Origin: Pedococcus dokdonensis
GTDB lineage: Bacteria; Actinomycetota; Actinomycetes; Actinomycetales; Dermatophilaceae
Assembly: GCF_900104525.1 (NCBI RefSeq)
Contig: NZ_LT629711.1
Span: forward strand, 2,170,001-2,234,000
Direction of reading: 5' to 3'
DNA length: 64,000 bases
The notes below the pieces were generated by a model. The model searched no databases. It saw only the letters and a program-made list of their open reading frames with translations, and was not told the DNA's origin. Shown one piece after another: positions 30,715 to 38,799 of this stretch; position 1 is the stretch's first letter; each line of letters begins with the position of its first letter. Both the position numbers and the translations under genes were made by a program.

Positions 30715-31427
30715 GCTCATCCACCACGCACCCGTTGGTCGGGTCCTACCTGCGCGACCTCGAGCTGCTGTTGCACGGCGTCGAGGCGGGCGAGCGGGCG
30801 GAGGTGCTTGCCGGGGTGCGCGAGCACCTCGACGGCACCCTCGCCCCCGGCGCCGACGACACGGCGGTCCTGGCCGCCCTCGACGAGCTGGGCTCGCCGC
30901 AGGCCATTGCCGACGAGGCGTATGCCGGCCGGCCGGCCACGCCGCCGGCGTCACCTCCTCGTCCGGGCGCCATGTCGAGGGCGTGGGTCCCGGTGACCGT
31001 CGGCGTACTGCTGGGTCTGGCGCTGCTGGTGACGGTCCTGGTGATCGGATCCCTCGGCAGCTACGCGACCAGCGACGGCCTGTCGTCCGACGGCACCACC
31101 GTCGTCGATCCGGAGGTCCAGTTCACCAGCCCCGGCCCGGGCGGCGTGGTGATCGGGTTGTTGGCATCGTGGTTCTTCTGGGTGCCCGCGACGATCCTGA
31201 CCCTGGCATCGCCGCTCTGGACGAACCGCCAGAAGGTGACCCTCTGCCTGCTGACCCCACTCGCCCTCGTCGCACTGGTCGCCCTCCCCACCATCGGCTG
31301 GCAGTCGTCGCACACCGAGCTCGGCATCAACCTCGGGGCATGGACGTCCTTGGCGCTCGTGCTGCTCGGGGGCGGCGTCCTGGTGTGGCGCCTGTGCCGC
31401 GCCGCGGCCCGGAAGACCGCACCATGA
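30711..31427 (+). CDS. HAAS-domain (DUF1700-like) membrane protein
   Basis: This 238-residue protein has an N-terminal HAAS-type helical domain (about 1-75, with GEREEV-like GERAEVLAGVREHLDG) and four membrane helices at roughly 93-113, 143-165, 177-197 and 208-228. Such proteins usually sit beside PadR regulators and are thought to sense membrane or ligand signals. It overlaps PadR at its start and the CoA transferase at its end by 4 nt each, which puts the three genes under one translation unit. Confidence 0.8.
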   Translation: MSSSTTHPLVGSYLRDLELLLHGVEAGERAEVLAGVREHLDGTLAPGADDTAVLAALDELGSPQAIADEAYAGRPATPPASPPRPGAMSRAWVPVTVGVLLGLALLVTVLVIGSLGSYATSDGLSSDGTTVVDPEVQFTSPGPGGVVIGLLASWFFWVPATILTLASPLWTNRQKVTLCLLTPLALVALVALPTIGWQSSHTELGINLGAWTSLALVLLGGGVLVWRLCRAAARKTAP

Positions 31428-32593
31428 GCGCGCCGCTGGATGGCATCGTCGTCATCGACCTGTCGCGCGCCCTGGCCGGCCCCCACGCGGCGATGATGCT
31501 GGGCGACATGGGCGCTCGCGTCATCAAGGTCGAGTCGCCCGGCACCGGGGACGACACCCGCGGGTGGGGGCCGCCGTTCGTCGGCCCCGACGACGAGCCC
31601 ATCTCCACCTACTTCCTCGCCGCCAACCGCAACAAGGAGTCGATCACCCTCGACCTCAAGTCCGACGACGGGCGCGACGTCCTCACCGGGCTGGTCCGGC
31701 GGGCCGACGTCCTCGTCGAGAACTTCCGCCCCGGTGTGATGGACCGGCTCGGCTTCGGCAACGAGCAGCTGCACGAGCTGAACCCGCGACTCGTCGTGCT
31801 GAGCATCAGCGGGTTCGGCCACGACGGCCCACAGGGCGGGCGCGCCGGTTACGACCAGATCGCCCAGGGCGAGTCCGGGCTGATGTCGGTCACCGGCCCC
31901 GACGCGGACACACCGCAACGGGTCGGCGTGCCGATCGGCGACCTGCTCGCGGGCATGTACGGCGCCTACGGCGTGGTCACCGCGCTGCACGAGCGCAACA
32001 CCACCGGTGTCGGGCGGGTCGTCCGCACCAGCCTGCTCGCCGCCCTCGTCGGGGCGCACGCGTTCCAGGGCACCGCCTACACCGTTGCCGGGCACGTCGG
32101 GCGCGCCCAGGGCAACCACCACCCGTCCCTCTCCCCCTATGGCCTCTTCCACTGCCAGGACGGCGACATCCAGGTGGCCTGCGGTAGCGAGTCGTTGTGG
32201 CGCAAGCTCGCCGAGGCGTTCGACCTCGACCCGGCCGCGCCCGGCATGGCCACCAACCGCGAGCGCACCGTCAACCGCGACCAGGTGACCGCCGCGCTCA
32301 ACGCCGCCTTCGCGGCATACCCGCTCGCCGAGCTGCTGCCCCGCCTCGCCGAGCTGGGCATCCCGGCCGGGGAGGTGCGCACCATCGACCGCGTCTACGA
32401 CTGGAACCAGACCCGCTCGCAGGGCCTCGTGCTCGACGTCGACCACCCCGTGCTCGGCCACATCGAGCTGCCCGGTCCGCCGATCCGCTTCGACGACAAC
32501 GGGTATGCCGGTGGGCGCAGCGAGCACGCCGCGCCCCCGATGCTCGACCAGCACGGCGACAGCATCCGCGCCTGGCTCGCCGACGGGACCTGA
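31424..32593 (+). CDS. Family III CoA transferase (CaiB/BaiF)
   Basis: This 389-residue enzyme belongs to the family III CoA transferases such as formyl-CoA:oxalate CoA transferase. Asp144 in GRAGYDQIAQG is the conserved nucleophile that forms the CoA-linked intermediate. The N-terminal LDGIVVIDLSRALAGPHAAMMLGDMGA is the usual Rossmann start. It is unusual that its ATG overlaps the stop of a HAAS membrane protein gene; this links it to a PadR-regulated unit. In my pathway model it might activate malonate or an oxalate-like product; any dicarboxylate or acyl-carnitine-type acid is possible. Confidence 0.88.
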   Translation: MSAPLDGIVVIDLSRALAGPHAAMMLGDMGARVIKVESPGTGDDTRGWGPPFVGPDDEPISTYFLAANRNKESITLDLKSDDGRDVLTGLVRRADVLVENFRPGVMDRLGFGNEQLHELNPRLVVLSISGFGHDGPQGGRAGYDQIAQGESGLMSVTGPDADTPQRVGVPIGDLLAGMYGAYGVVTALHERNTTGVGRVVRTSLLAALVGAHAFQGTAYTVAGHVGRAQGNHHPSLSPYGLFHCQDGDIQVACGSESLWRKLAEAFDLDPAAPGMATNRERTVNRDQVTAALNAAFAAYPLAELLPRLAELGIPAGEVRTIDRVYDWNQTRSQGLVLDVDHPVLGHIELPGPPIRFDDNGYAGGRSEHAAPPMLDQHGDSIRAWLADGT

Positions 32594-32595
32594 CG

Positions 32596-32642
32596 GTTCG
32601 AGGTGATATCCGACCGGATTCCGGTCGGATATCACCTCGAAC
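32596..32642. terminator. Perfect 22-bp inverted repeat between convergent genes
   Basis: A 22-nt arm starting GTTCGAGGTGATATCCGACC (32596-32617) pairs without mismatch with 32621-32642; the loop is ATT. It starts 2 nt after the CoA transferase stop and lies 15 nt before the desaturase stop on the other strand, so it can serve both. Its outer TCGAGGT...ACCTCGAA arms are repeated in the hairpin at 42104-42144 with a different but paired inner stem. Confidence 0.85.
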
Positions 32643-32657
32643 GCGAGAGCTCGTGCG

Positions 32658-33962
32658 TCAGGCCGGGCGCAGCGCCTTGCGGTTGCGCAGCTTGCGCCGC
32701 ACCTGCTTGCCGATCACCTCGGCAGCAATGCCGAGCCGGTTGCGTCCGGCTTCCTTGTTGGGCAGCGACAGGGAGATGACCTCGGCCCACGCCGACGCGA
32801 CCTGCTTGTAGATCGGGCCGGTGGTGTAGGTGAGGCCGTAGCGCTCGCAGATCTCCTGCACCTTCGGCGCGATCTCGCCGTAGCGGTTGCTCGGCAGGTC
32901 GGGGAACAGGTGGTGCTCGATCTGGTGGCTGAGGTTGCCGGTCATGATGTGCATGGCCTTGCTGCCAGAGATGTTCGCGGAACCGAGCATCTGGCGCAGG
33001 TACCACTCGCCGCGGCTCTCGCCCTCGATCGAGGCGCGGGCGAACGTCTCGACACCCGACGGGAAGTGACCGCACATGATGACCGCGTGCGACCACACGT
33101 TGCGGACGAAGTTGGCGGTCGCATTGGCGGCGATGGTGTGGAAGAACGACGGACCGGACAGCAGCGGGTGGAGCAGGTAGTCCTTGCGCGCCTGGCGACC
33201 GATCTTGCGCAGCACCATCTTGCCGTTGCGCTTGAACTCCTCCTTGTCACCACGACCCGCGAGCTGCTTGCCGATCTCGAGGTCGTAGGCAGCGATGCCG
33301 TACTGGAAGAAGCACATGTTGAGGAAGTTGTAGACCGGCTGGCCGAGGTAGGCAGGGGTCCAGCGCTGGTCCTCGTCGACGCGCATGATGCCGTAGCCGA
33401 GGTCGTTGTCCTTGCCGATCACGTTGGTGTAGGTGTGGTGCAGCTCGTTGTGGCTGTGCTTCCACAGCGCGGCCGGGGTGGCGCTGTCCCACTCCCACGT
33501 CGTCGAGTGGATCTTGGGGTCGCGCATCCAGTCCCACTGGCCGTGCAGGATGTTGTGGCCGACCTCCATGTTGTCGAGGATCTTGGCGACGGAGAGGCCG
33601 GCGGTGCCGACGATCCAGGCCGGCGGGAAGATCGAGAAGAGCAGCACGGCGCGCGAGGCGAGCTCGATCTTGCGCTGCACGTCGATCATCTTGCGGATGT
33701 ATGCCGCGTCGCTGGCTCCGCGGCTCTCCAGGACTCCCTGGCGCAGCTCGTCGAGCTCCATCGCGAGCGCCTCGACGTCCTCGGCGGTGAGGTGGGCGGT
33801 GGGGTCGGCCTTGCCGGAGCGCTTCGGCACGTGGCGGCGCTCGGCGATGGCGGTCGACAGCCGGCTGTTCGCGGGACGGGTCGAGGGGGTGCCGGGCGCC
33901 TTGGGGGTCGAGGCGGCGGAACCGTCGATGGTGAGGTCAAAGGTCTCTGCGGTGGCAGTCAT
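32658..33962 (-). CDS. Membrane fatty-acid desaturase (DesA3-like)
   Basis: This 434-residue integral membrane di-iron desaturase has the three histidine boxes: HNILH at 136-140, HNELHH at 171-176 and HQIEHH near residue 350. It resembles mycobacterial DesA3, a stearoyl-CoA delta-9 desaturase that needs a separate NADPH reductase, which is encoded immediately upstream here. The N-terminal 50 residues are Ser/Thr/Pro-rich and probably disordered. The gap to the reductase gene is 9 nt, so the two form an operon. It would act in the cytoplasmic membrane to make unsaturated fatty acids. Confidence 0.92.
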   Translation of the reverse strand: MTATAETFDLTIDGSAASTPKAPGTPSTRPANSRLSTAIAERRHVPKRSGKADPTAHLTAEDVEALAMELDELRQGVLESRGASDAAYIRKMIDVQRKIELASRAVLLFSIFPPAWIVGTAGLSVAKILDNMEVGHNILHGQWDWMRDPKIHSTTWEWDSATPAALWKHSHNELHHTYTNVIGKDNDLGYGIMRVDEDQRWTPAYLGQPVYNFLNMCFFQYGIAAYDLEIGKQLAGRGDKEEFKRNGKMVLRKIGRQARKDYLLHPLLSGPSFFHTIAANATANFVRNVWSHAVIMCGHFPSGVETFARASIEGESRGEWYLRQMLGSANISGSKAMHIMTGNLSHQIEHHLFPDLPSNRYGEIAPKVQEICERYGLTYTTGPIYKQVASAWAEVISLSLPNKEAGRNRLGIAAEVIGKQVRRKLRNRKALRPA

Positions 33963-33971
33963 GGTGTCTCC

Positions 33972-35093
33972 TTAGAGGTCGATCTCGCAGTGGCCGGCAG
34001 CCGCCGACACACACGTCTGGATGCGGATGCCGTCGCCCTCGGCGGCAATGGTCAGGTCGCCGTTGCGCAGGTCGCGCACGGCACCTTCCTTCAGGGGCAC
34101 GACGCAGCCGAAGCAGATGCCCATCCGGCAGCCGGATGGCATCAGGACGCCGGCGGCCTCGCCGGCATCGAGGATCGGGGTCGAGCCGTCGGCATCGACG
34201 GTGATGCGCTGGCCGCCGAAGGTGACGGTGCCACCCTCGCCCTCGGCGATCACGACCGGGCGGAACCGCTCGGTGTGGAGGCGGTCGGCGAGGCCTGCGT
34301 CGGCCCAGGCTGCCTCGAAGGCGTCGAGCATGCCGGTGGGCCCGCAGGCCCAGGTCTCGCGGAAGCGCCAGTCGGGCACCAGCTCGTCGAGGGAGTCGGT
34401 GCCCACCATGCCCTCGGTGTCGGTGTGCCGCTCGATGAGGCGGAGCCGGCCGGAGTCAGCCCAGGCCCGCAGCTCGGCGGCGAAGATCACGTCGGCCTCG
34501 GTGGGCGCGGAGTGCACGACGACGACGTCCTGGAGCTCGTCGAGGTGGTTGCGCAGCATCCCCATCACCGGCGTGACCCCGGAGCCGGCGGTGACGAACA
34601 GCGCCCGGGCCGGTCGGGGCGTCGGGAGCACGAACTCACCGGTCGCCTGGTCAAGGTGGATCAGGGTGCCGGGCTGCAGGGCCCGGACCACGTGGTTGCT
34701 GACCTTGCCGTCCGGGATCGCCTTGACGGTGATGGAGATCAGCCCGTCCGGCGCGGTCACGGGTGAGGTCAGCGAGTAGGCCCGCCAGTTGCGGACCCCG
34801 TCGACGTCGACACCGATGCGGATGTACTGCCCGGGGACGTGGCCGGCCCAGGAGCGGCCGGGGCGGATGTGCACGGTGGCGGCGTCCCGGGTCTCGGGAG
34901 TCACCGACACGACGCGACCACGCAGGTCGGCGCCGGCGCGCATCGGCGCAATGAGGTCGAGGTAGTCGTCGGGGAGCACCGGGTGGACCAGTGCCTCGGC
35001 GACGCGACGCAGGACCGTGCGCAGTGCCGGGCGGGGTCTGGTGGACTCCTGCGGCGACTCCGTGGACGTGCGGAGTGGGAGGACTACGGTCAT
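33972..35093 (-). CDS. Ferredoxin-NADPH reductase with fused [2Fe-2S] domain, desaturase partner
   Basis: This 373-residue electron-transfer protein resembles mycobacterial Rv3230c, the partner of DesA3. It has an FAD-binding barrel with the RAYSLTS motif, an NAD(P) domain with TAGSGVTPVMGML, and a C-terminal plant-type ferredoxin domain with Cys322, Cys327, Cys330 and Cys361. It should take electrons from NADPH to the desaturase encoded 9 nt downstream. The ATG at 35093 opens a divergent region with the regulator gene at 35180. Confidence 0.92.
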   Translation of the reverse strand: MTVVLPLRTSTESPQESTRPRPALRTVLRRVAEALVHPVLPDDYLDLIAPMRAGADLRGRVVSVTPETRDAATVHIRPGRSWAGHVPGQYIRIGVDVDGVRNWRAYSLTSPVTAPDGLISITVKAIPDGKVSNHVVRALQPGTLIHLDQATGEFVLPTPRPARALFVTAGSGVTPVMGMLRNHLDELQDVVVVHSAPTEADVIFAAELRAWADSGRLRLIERHTDTEGMVGTDSLDELVPDWRFRETWACGPTGMLDAFEAAWADAGLADRLHTERFRPVVIAEGEGGTVTFGGQRITVDADGSTPILDAGEAAGVLMPSGCRMGICFGCVVPLKEGAVRDLRNGDLTIAAEGDGIRIQTCVSAAAGHCEIDL

Positions 35094-35179
35094 GGTTCCA
35101 TCATCAACGATCAGGTAGGCTAATTTCCTGACCGCTTCGAGTGAGTTCTCTGCACTCTTTTGTTCGCTAGGAACAAATC
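35094..35179. promoter_or_regulatory. Divergent promoter region, desaturase operon and PucR-type regulator
   Basis: This 86-nt region drives the reductase-desaturase operon to the left and the regulator to the right. It is AT-richer than its surroundings, as expected of promoters, and contains a short symmetric AGGAA/TTCCT-like word pair (TTTCCT near 35132 and GGAAC near 35170). I could not fix the -35/-10 elements with confidence. Confidence 0.5.
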
Positions 35180-36457
35180 ATGACCTCTGACGTCACACCC
35201 TCCCCATCCGCCGCGATGGTCACCGAGCGGGCCGCCGGGCTGACCATGTCGCCCGAGGTGCTGGCCCGCCTCAAGGGTGCCCTCCCCTCCGTCGCGAGCC
35301 ACGCCGTCGAGGCGATCATCGAGGAGGTCCCCAGCTACGCCAGTGCCCGCGACTACCTCGTGGGCAACATCGAGACCGCGGTGCAGGTCGCGCTGGGCAC
35401 CTTCCTGTCGATCGCCGCCCGCTCCGACGACCCGAGCACCCCGCTCGGCCCGGCCCGCCAGGCTTCCTACAACCTCGGCCGCGGCGAGGCCCGCAGCGGA
35501 CGGAGCATGGACGCACTGCTGTCCGCCTACCGCATCGGCGCACGGGTGTCGTGGCGCGGATTGTCCGAGGAGAGTGTCCGGGCCGGCATGGACGCCGAGG
35601 TCCTGGCGCGGTTCGCCGAGCTCGTCTTCGCCTACATCGACGAGCTGTCTGCGGCCAGCGTCGCCGGCCACGCCGACGAGCTCGCGACGGCCGAGCGGGT
35701 GCAGCAGCGCGAGCTCGAGCGCCTGGCGATCGAGATGCTGCGCGGCGCGTCGGACGAGCTGGTCGAACGCCGCGCCGAGCGGGCCGGCTGGGAGCTGCCC
35801 CGGACGGTCACCGTGCTGCTGGCCCCCGACGCGGAGCTGCACCACGCCCGCACCATGGTCGACGGCCGCTCCCTCGTGCTCACCGAGGACGTGCCCGGGG
35901 TCGACGCCCGCGAGGACGTCGCGGCGCTCATCGTCCCCCGCCTCACCGTGACCGCGCGGCGTCGCCTCGTCGCCGCCCTCGACAGCCACGACGTCGTCCT
36001 CGGCCCGACCCGTCCGTGGCGAGAGGCCGCCACCTCCCACCAGCGCGCCCTGCGGGGGCGCGCGACGCGGACCACCCGGCGCACGGCATACGACACCGAG
36101 GCGCACCTGGCCGACATCGTGCTGGGCGCCGACCCCGCGGCGCTCGCCGACCTCCGGGCGCAGGCCCTCGCCCCGCTCGCCGACGCCACCCCAGCGAGTC
36201 GCGAGCGGCTCGAGGAGACCCTGCGGCTGTGGCTGCTGCACCGTGGTCGGCGCGAGCCGGTCGCCGAGGCGTTGTTCGTCCACCCGCAGACCGTGCGCTA
36301 CCGCGTCGGACAGCTGCGTGAGCTCTTCGGCGACGCGCTCGACGACCCGCGACGGGTCGCCGACCTCGTCATCGCGCTCGGCACCGGCCAGCCGTCGCCC
36401 CCCAGGTCGGCCGCTCGGACGACGGCGCCGTCGACACGTGCGGCACCCCAGCCGTAG
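35180..36457 (+). CDS. PucR-type helix-turn-helix regulator divergent from the desaturase operon
   Basis: This 425-residue protein has an N-terminal helical sensor domain of the RsbRD type (about 25-180), a central region, and a C-terminal HTH_30 domain (about 345-385, with VAEALFVHPQTVRYRVGQLRELFG) shared with PucR and CdaR regulators. It is divergent from the ferredoxin reductase-desaturase operon with 86 nt between, an arrangement seen in other actinobacteria, so control of membrane fatty-acid desaturation is likely. It is not an obvious regulator of the catabolic block, though carbamate kinase follows on the same strand after 112 nt. The Pro/Ala-rich tail is probably disordered. Confidence 0.85.
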   Translation: MTSDVTPSPSAAMVTERAAGLTMSPEVLARLKGALPSVASHAVEAIIEEVPSYASARDYLVGNIETAVQVALGTFLSIAARSDDPSTPLGPARQASYNLGRGEARSGRSMDALLSAYRIGARVSWRGLSEESVRAGMDAEVLARFAELVFAYIDELSAASVAGHADELATAERVQQRELERLAIEMLRGASDELVERRAERAGWELPRTVTVLLAPDAELHHARTMVDGRSLVLTEDVPGVDAREDVAALIVPRLTVTARRRLVAALDSHDVVLGPTRPWREAATSHQRALRGRATRTTRRTAYDTEAHLADIVLGADPAALADLRAQALAPLADATPASRERLEETLRLWLLHRGRREPVAEALFVHPQTVRYRVGQLRELFGDALDDPRRVADLVIALGTGQPSPPRSAARTTAPSTRAAPQP

Positions 36458-36476
36458 AAGTGCCAAGCCGCCCCCC

Positions 36477-36498
36477 TGCATTGGGCAGGTCCTGCCAA
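36477..36498. promoter_or_regulatory. Candidate operator upstream of the carbamate kinase-barbiturase operon
   Basis: TGCATTGGGCA (36477-36487) matches the complement of 15187-15197 upstream of the permease exactly over 11 bp. It overlaps the near-perfect inverted repeat TTGGGCAGGTCCTGCCAA (36481-36498). A TAGGCT at 36522-36527 is a plausible -10. The CATTGG core fits the CNTTGG of the Bacillus PucR box. Which regulator binds is inference. Confidence 0.45.
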
Positions 36499-36569
36499 CG
36501 TCACACGGCTCCGGGCATCCCTAGGCTCACCGCACGACACTCGGCCCACGAACGACCGACGGAGGTGGC

Positions 36570-37550
36570 ATGCGGGTCCTGATCGCGCTCGGCGGCAACG
36601 CCATGACCGGACCCGACGGCAGCGCGACACCGCAGGCCCAGCGTGCGGCCATCTCGCGGGCCATGCAGCACGTCGCGACCGTCGTCGCCGCCGGTCACGA
36701 GGTCGTGATCACCCACGGCAACGGCCCCCAGGTCGGCAACCTGCTCGTCAAGAACGAGCTCGCCGCGCACGTCGTCCCCCCGGTGCCGCTCGACTGGTGC
36801 GGCGCGCAGACGCAGGGGACCATCGGCTTCACGATCCTCGACACCCTCGAGGCCGCCCTCGCCGAGCGGGGCCTCGAGCGCCGGGTGGCAGCGCTCGTCA
36901 CCCGCACCCTGGTCGCCGCCGACGACCCCGGGTTCGCGACGCCCACCAAGCCGATCGGGCGCTTCCTCCCCCATGACCAGGCGCGGCCGTTGATCGAGCA
37001 CGGCGAGACCTGGGAGGACCGCGGCGAGAAGGGCTGGCGCCGCGTCGTCGCCTCCCCCGAGCCGATCGAGGTGCTCGAGACCCACACGCTGCACACCCTG
37101 CTGGCCGCGGGCTACGTCGTCGTGGCTGCCGGCGGCGGCGGCATACCGGTCGTGCGTGAGCCGGACGGCTCGGTGCACGGCGTCGAAGCCGTCATCGACA
37201 AGGACCTCACCGCGGCCGTGCTCGCCGCCGCGATCGGCGCGGACGTCCTCGTCATCGCCACCGACGTGGAGCACGCCGTCCTCGACTTCGGCACCCCGCA
37301 GGCCCGACCGGTGCGGTGCGTCCGGCTCGCCGAGATGGAGGGGTATGCCGCGGCCGGCCAGTTCGCGTCCGGGTCGATGGGGCCGAAGGTCGAGGCGGCC
37401 CTGCGGTTCGTCCGCCGTGGCGGCGGCCGGTGCGTCATCACGGCTCTCGACCGGATCGCCGACTCGCTCACCGGCGAGGTCGGCACGGTCGTCGAAGGCT
37501 ATTCAGTACCAACGATCTCCACGTCCGACCCCACCCCACCAGAGGAGTGA
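36570..37550 (+). CDS. arcC: Carbamate kinase
   Basis: This 326-residue enzyme transfers phosphate between carbamoyl phosphate and ADP, yielding ATP, CO2 and ammonia in the catabolic direction. The start [12 protein letters not shown] and [25 protein letters not shown] and [16 protein letters not shown] are hallmark carbamate kinase segments. The ATG at 36570 has a strong GGAGGTGG immediately upstream. It is followed by barbiturase after 5 nt; the barbiturase ribosome site lies inside the end of this gene. No arginine deiminase genes are nearby, so carbamoyl phosphate must come from elsewhere; the AllFGH complex encoded at 9-13 kb is the obvious source. Confidence 0.94.
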   Translation: MRVLIALGGNAMTGPDGSATPQAQRAAISRAMQHVATVVAAGHEVVITHGNGPQVGNLLVKNELAAHVVPPVPLDWCGAQTQGTIGFTILDTLEAALAERGLERRVAALVTRTLVAADDPGFATPTKPIGRFLPHDQARPLIEHGETWEDRGEKGWRRVVASPEPIEVLETHTLHTLLAAGYVVVAAGGGGIPVVREPDGSVHGVEAVIDKDLTAAVLAAAIGADVLVIATDVEHAVLDFGTPQARPVRCVRLAEMEGYAAAGQFASGSMGPKVEAALRFVRRGGGRCVITALDRIADSLTGEVGTVVEGYSVPTISTSDPTPPEE

Positions 37551-37555
37551 CTGCC

Positions 37556-38698
37556 GTGCCCGAGCCCATCGAAGTCCGCAAGGTCCCGATCCACAGCGTT
37601 GCCGACGCGAGCGAGCTGGCCAAGCTCATCGACGACGGCGTGATGGACGCCAGTCGGGTCATCGCCATCATCGGCAAGACCGAGGGCAACGGCGGGGTGA
37701 ACGACTACACCCGGATCATCGCCGACCGCGCGTTCCGCGAGGTGCTCGTCGCGAAGGGCGCCCCGGCCGACCAGGTGAGGCAGGTGCCCATCGTCTGGTC
37801 CGGTGGCACCGACGGGATCATCAGCCCGCACGCGACGATCTTCGCGACCGTGCCGGCCGAGAGCGCCGAGCAGTCCGACGACCTGCGGCTCACCGTCGGC
37901 TTCGCGATGAGCGAGCCGATCCTGCCTGAGGAGATCGGCTACACCGGCATGATCACCAAGGTCGCCGACGCCGTGAAGGTCGCGATGGAGCGGGCCGGGA
38001 TCACCGACCCCGCCGACGTGCACTACGTCCAGACCAAGACTCCCCTGCTGACCATCCACACCATCCGCGACGCCGAGTCCCGCGGCAAGTCGGTCTGGAC
38101 CCACCACACCCACGAGTCGATGGACCTCTCCAACGGCACGACCGGGCTCGGCATCGCGGTGGCCCTCGGTGAGATCGAGATGCCGACCGACGCCGACGTG
38201 ATGAACGACCGCTCGCTCTACTCGGCCGTCGCGTCCTGCTCCTCCGGTGTCGAGCTCGACCAGGCGCAGGTCGTCGTGGTCGGCAACACCCGCGGGATCG
38301 GTGGTCGCTACCGGATCGGCCACTCGGTGATGCGCGATGCCCTCGACGCGGACGGCGTCTGGTCGGCCATCAAGGACGCCGGGCTCGACCTTCCCGATCG
38401 GCCGCACTCGTCCGACCTCCAGGGCCGGCTGGTCAACGTGTTCCTCAAGTGCGAGGTCAGCCAGAGTGGCGAGGTCCGGGGTCGCCGCAACGCCATGCTC
38501 GACGACTCCGACGTGCACTGGCACCGACAGATCAAGTCTGCGGTCGGCGGTGTCACCGCCTCCGTCACGGGCGACCCGGCCGTGTTCGTCTCGGTGTCGG
38601 CGGCCCACCAGGGTCCCGACGGTGGTGGCCCGGTCGCGGCGATCGTCGACCTCGGCTCGGGCGAGCCGACCGGCTACCGCGCCCCCACGCCCGACTGA
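37556..38698 (+). CDS. Barbiturase / cyanuric acid amidohydrolase family ring-opening enzyme
   Basis: This 380-residue enzyme belongs to the barbiturase/AtzD family, which opens a six-membered cyclic ureide. It has the three-fold repeat with Lys-Ser pairs that I place at Lys41/Ser82, Lys161/Ser230 and Lys298/Ser348; SGGTDG (82-87), CSSG and [11 protein letters not shown] (350s) are the serine segments. Barbiturase makes ureidomalonate from barbiturate, cyanuric acid hydrolase opens cyanuric acid; I favour barbiturase because of the uracil-type permease and molybdenum hydroxylase upstream. The start is the GTG at 37556 with AGAGGAG overlapping the carbamate kinase stop. It is convergent with purH. 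Confidence 0.86.
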   Translation: MPEPIEVRKVPIHSVADASELAKLIDDGVMDASRVIAIIGKTEGNGGVNDYTRIIADRAFREVLVAKGAPADQVRQVPIVWSGGTDGIISPHATIFATVPAESAEQSDDLRLTVGFAMSEPILPEEIGYTGMITKVADAVKVAMERAGITDPADVHYVQTKTPLLTIHTIRDAESRGKSVWTHHTHESMDLSNGTTGLGIAVALGEIEMPTDADVMNDRSLYSAVASCSSGVELDQAQVVVVGNTRGIGGRYRIGHSVMRDALDADGVWSAIKDAGLDLPDRPHSSDLQGRLVNVFLKCEVSQSGEVRGRRNAMLDDSDVHWHRQIKSAVGGVTASVTGDPAVFVSVSAAHQGPDGGGPVAAIVDLGSGEPTGYRAPTPD

Positions 38699-38733
38699 AC
38701 GTCAGGCCGGTCACGGAAGACCCGGACTCCTGG

Positions 38734-38750
38734 CCACCCGTGCGGGGTGG
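38734..38750. terminator. Weak hairpin between barbiturase and purH
   Basis: CCACCC (38734-38739) pairs with GGGTGG (38745-38750) around GTGCG. It lies in the 101-nt convergent gap and is the only hairpin I see there. The stem is short, so its use as a terminator is uncertain. Confidence 0.35.
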
Positions 38751-38799
38751 GAGCGCTCTCGCGAGCCCGGCACCCGGCATACCCGGCCAGAAGTGCGGG

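Noticed and set aside
37556..38698. Cyanuric acid hydrolase as the main call
   Set aside because: No biuret or allophanate hydrolase genes are in the window, while pyrimidine-type genes are. It remains a possible alternative.
9199..38799. Integrative element with integrase and att sites carrying the catabolic block
   Set aside because: I found no integrase, transposase or flanking direct repeats, so insertion by such an element is not supported.
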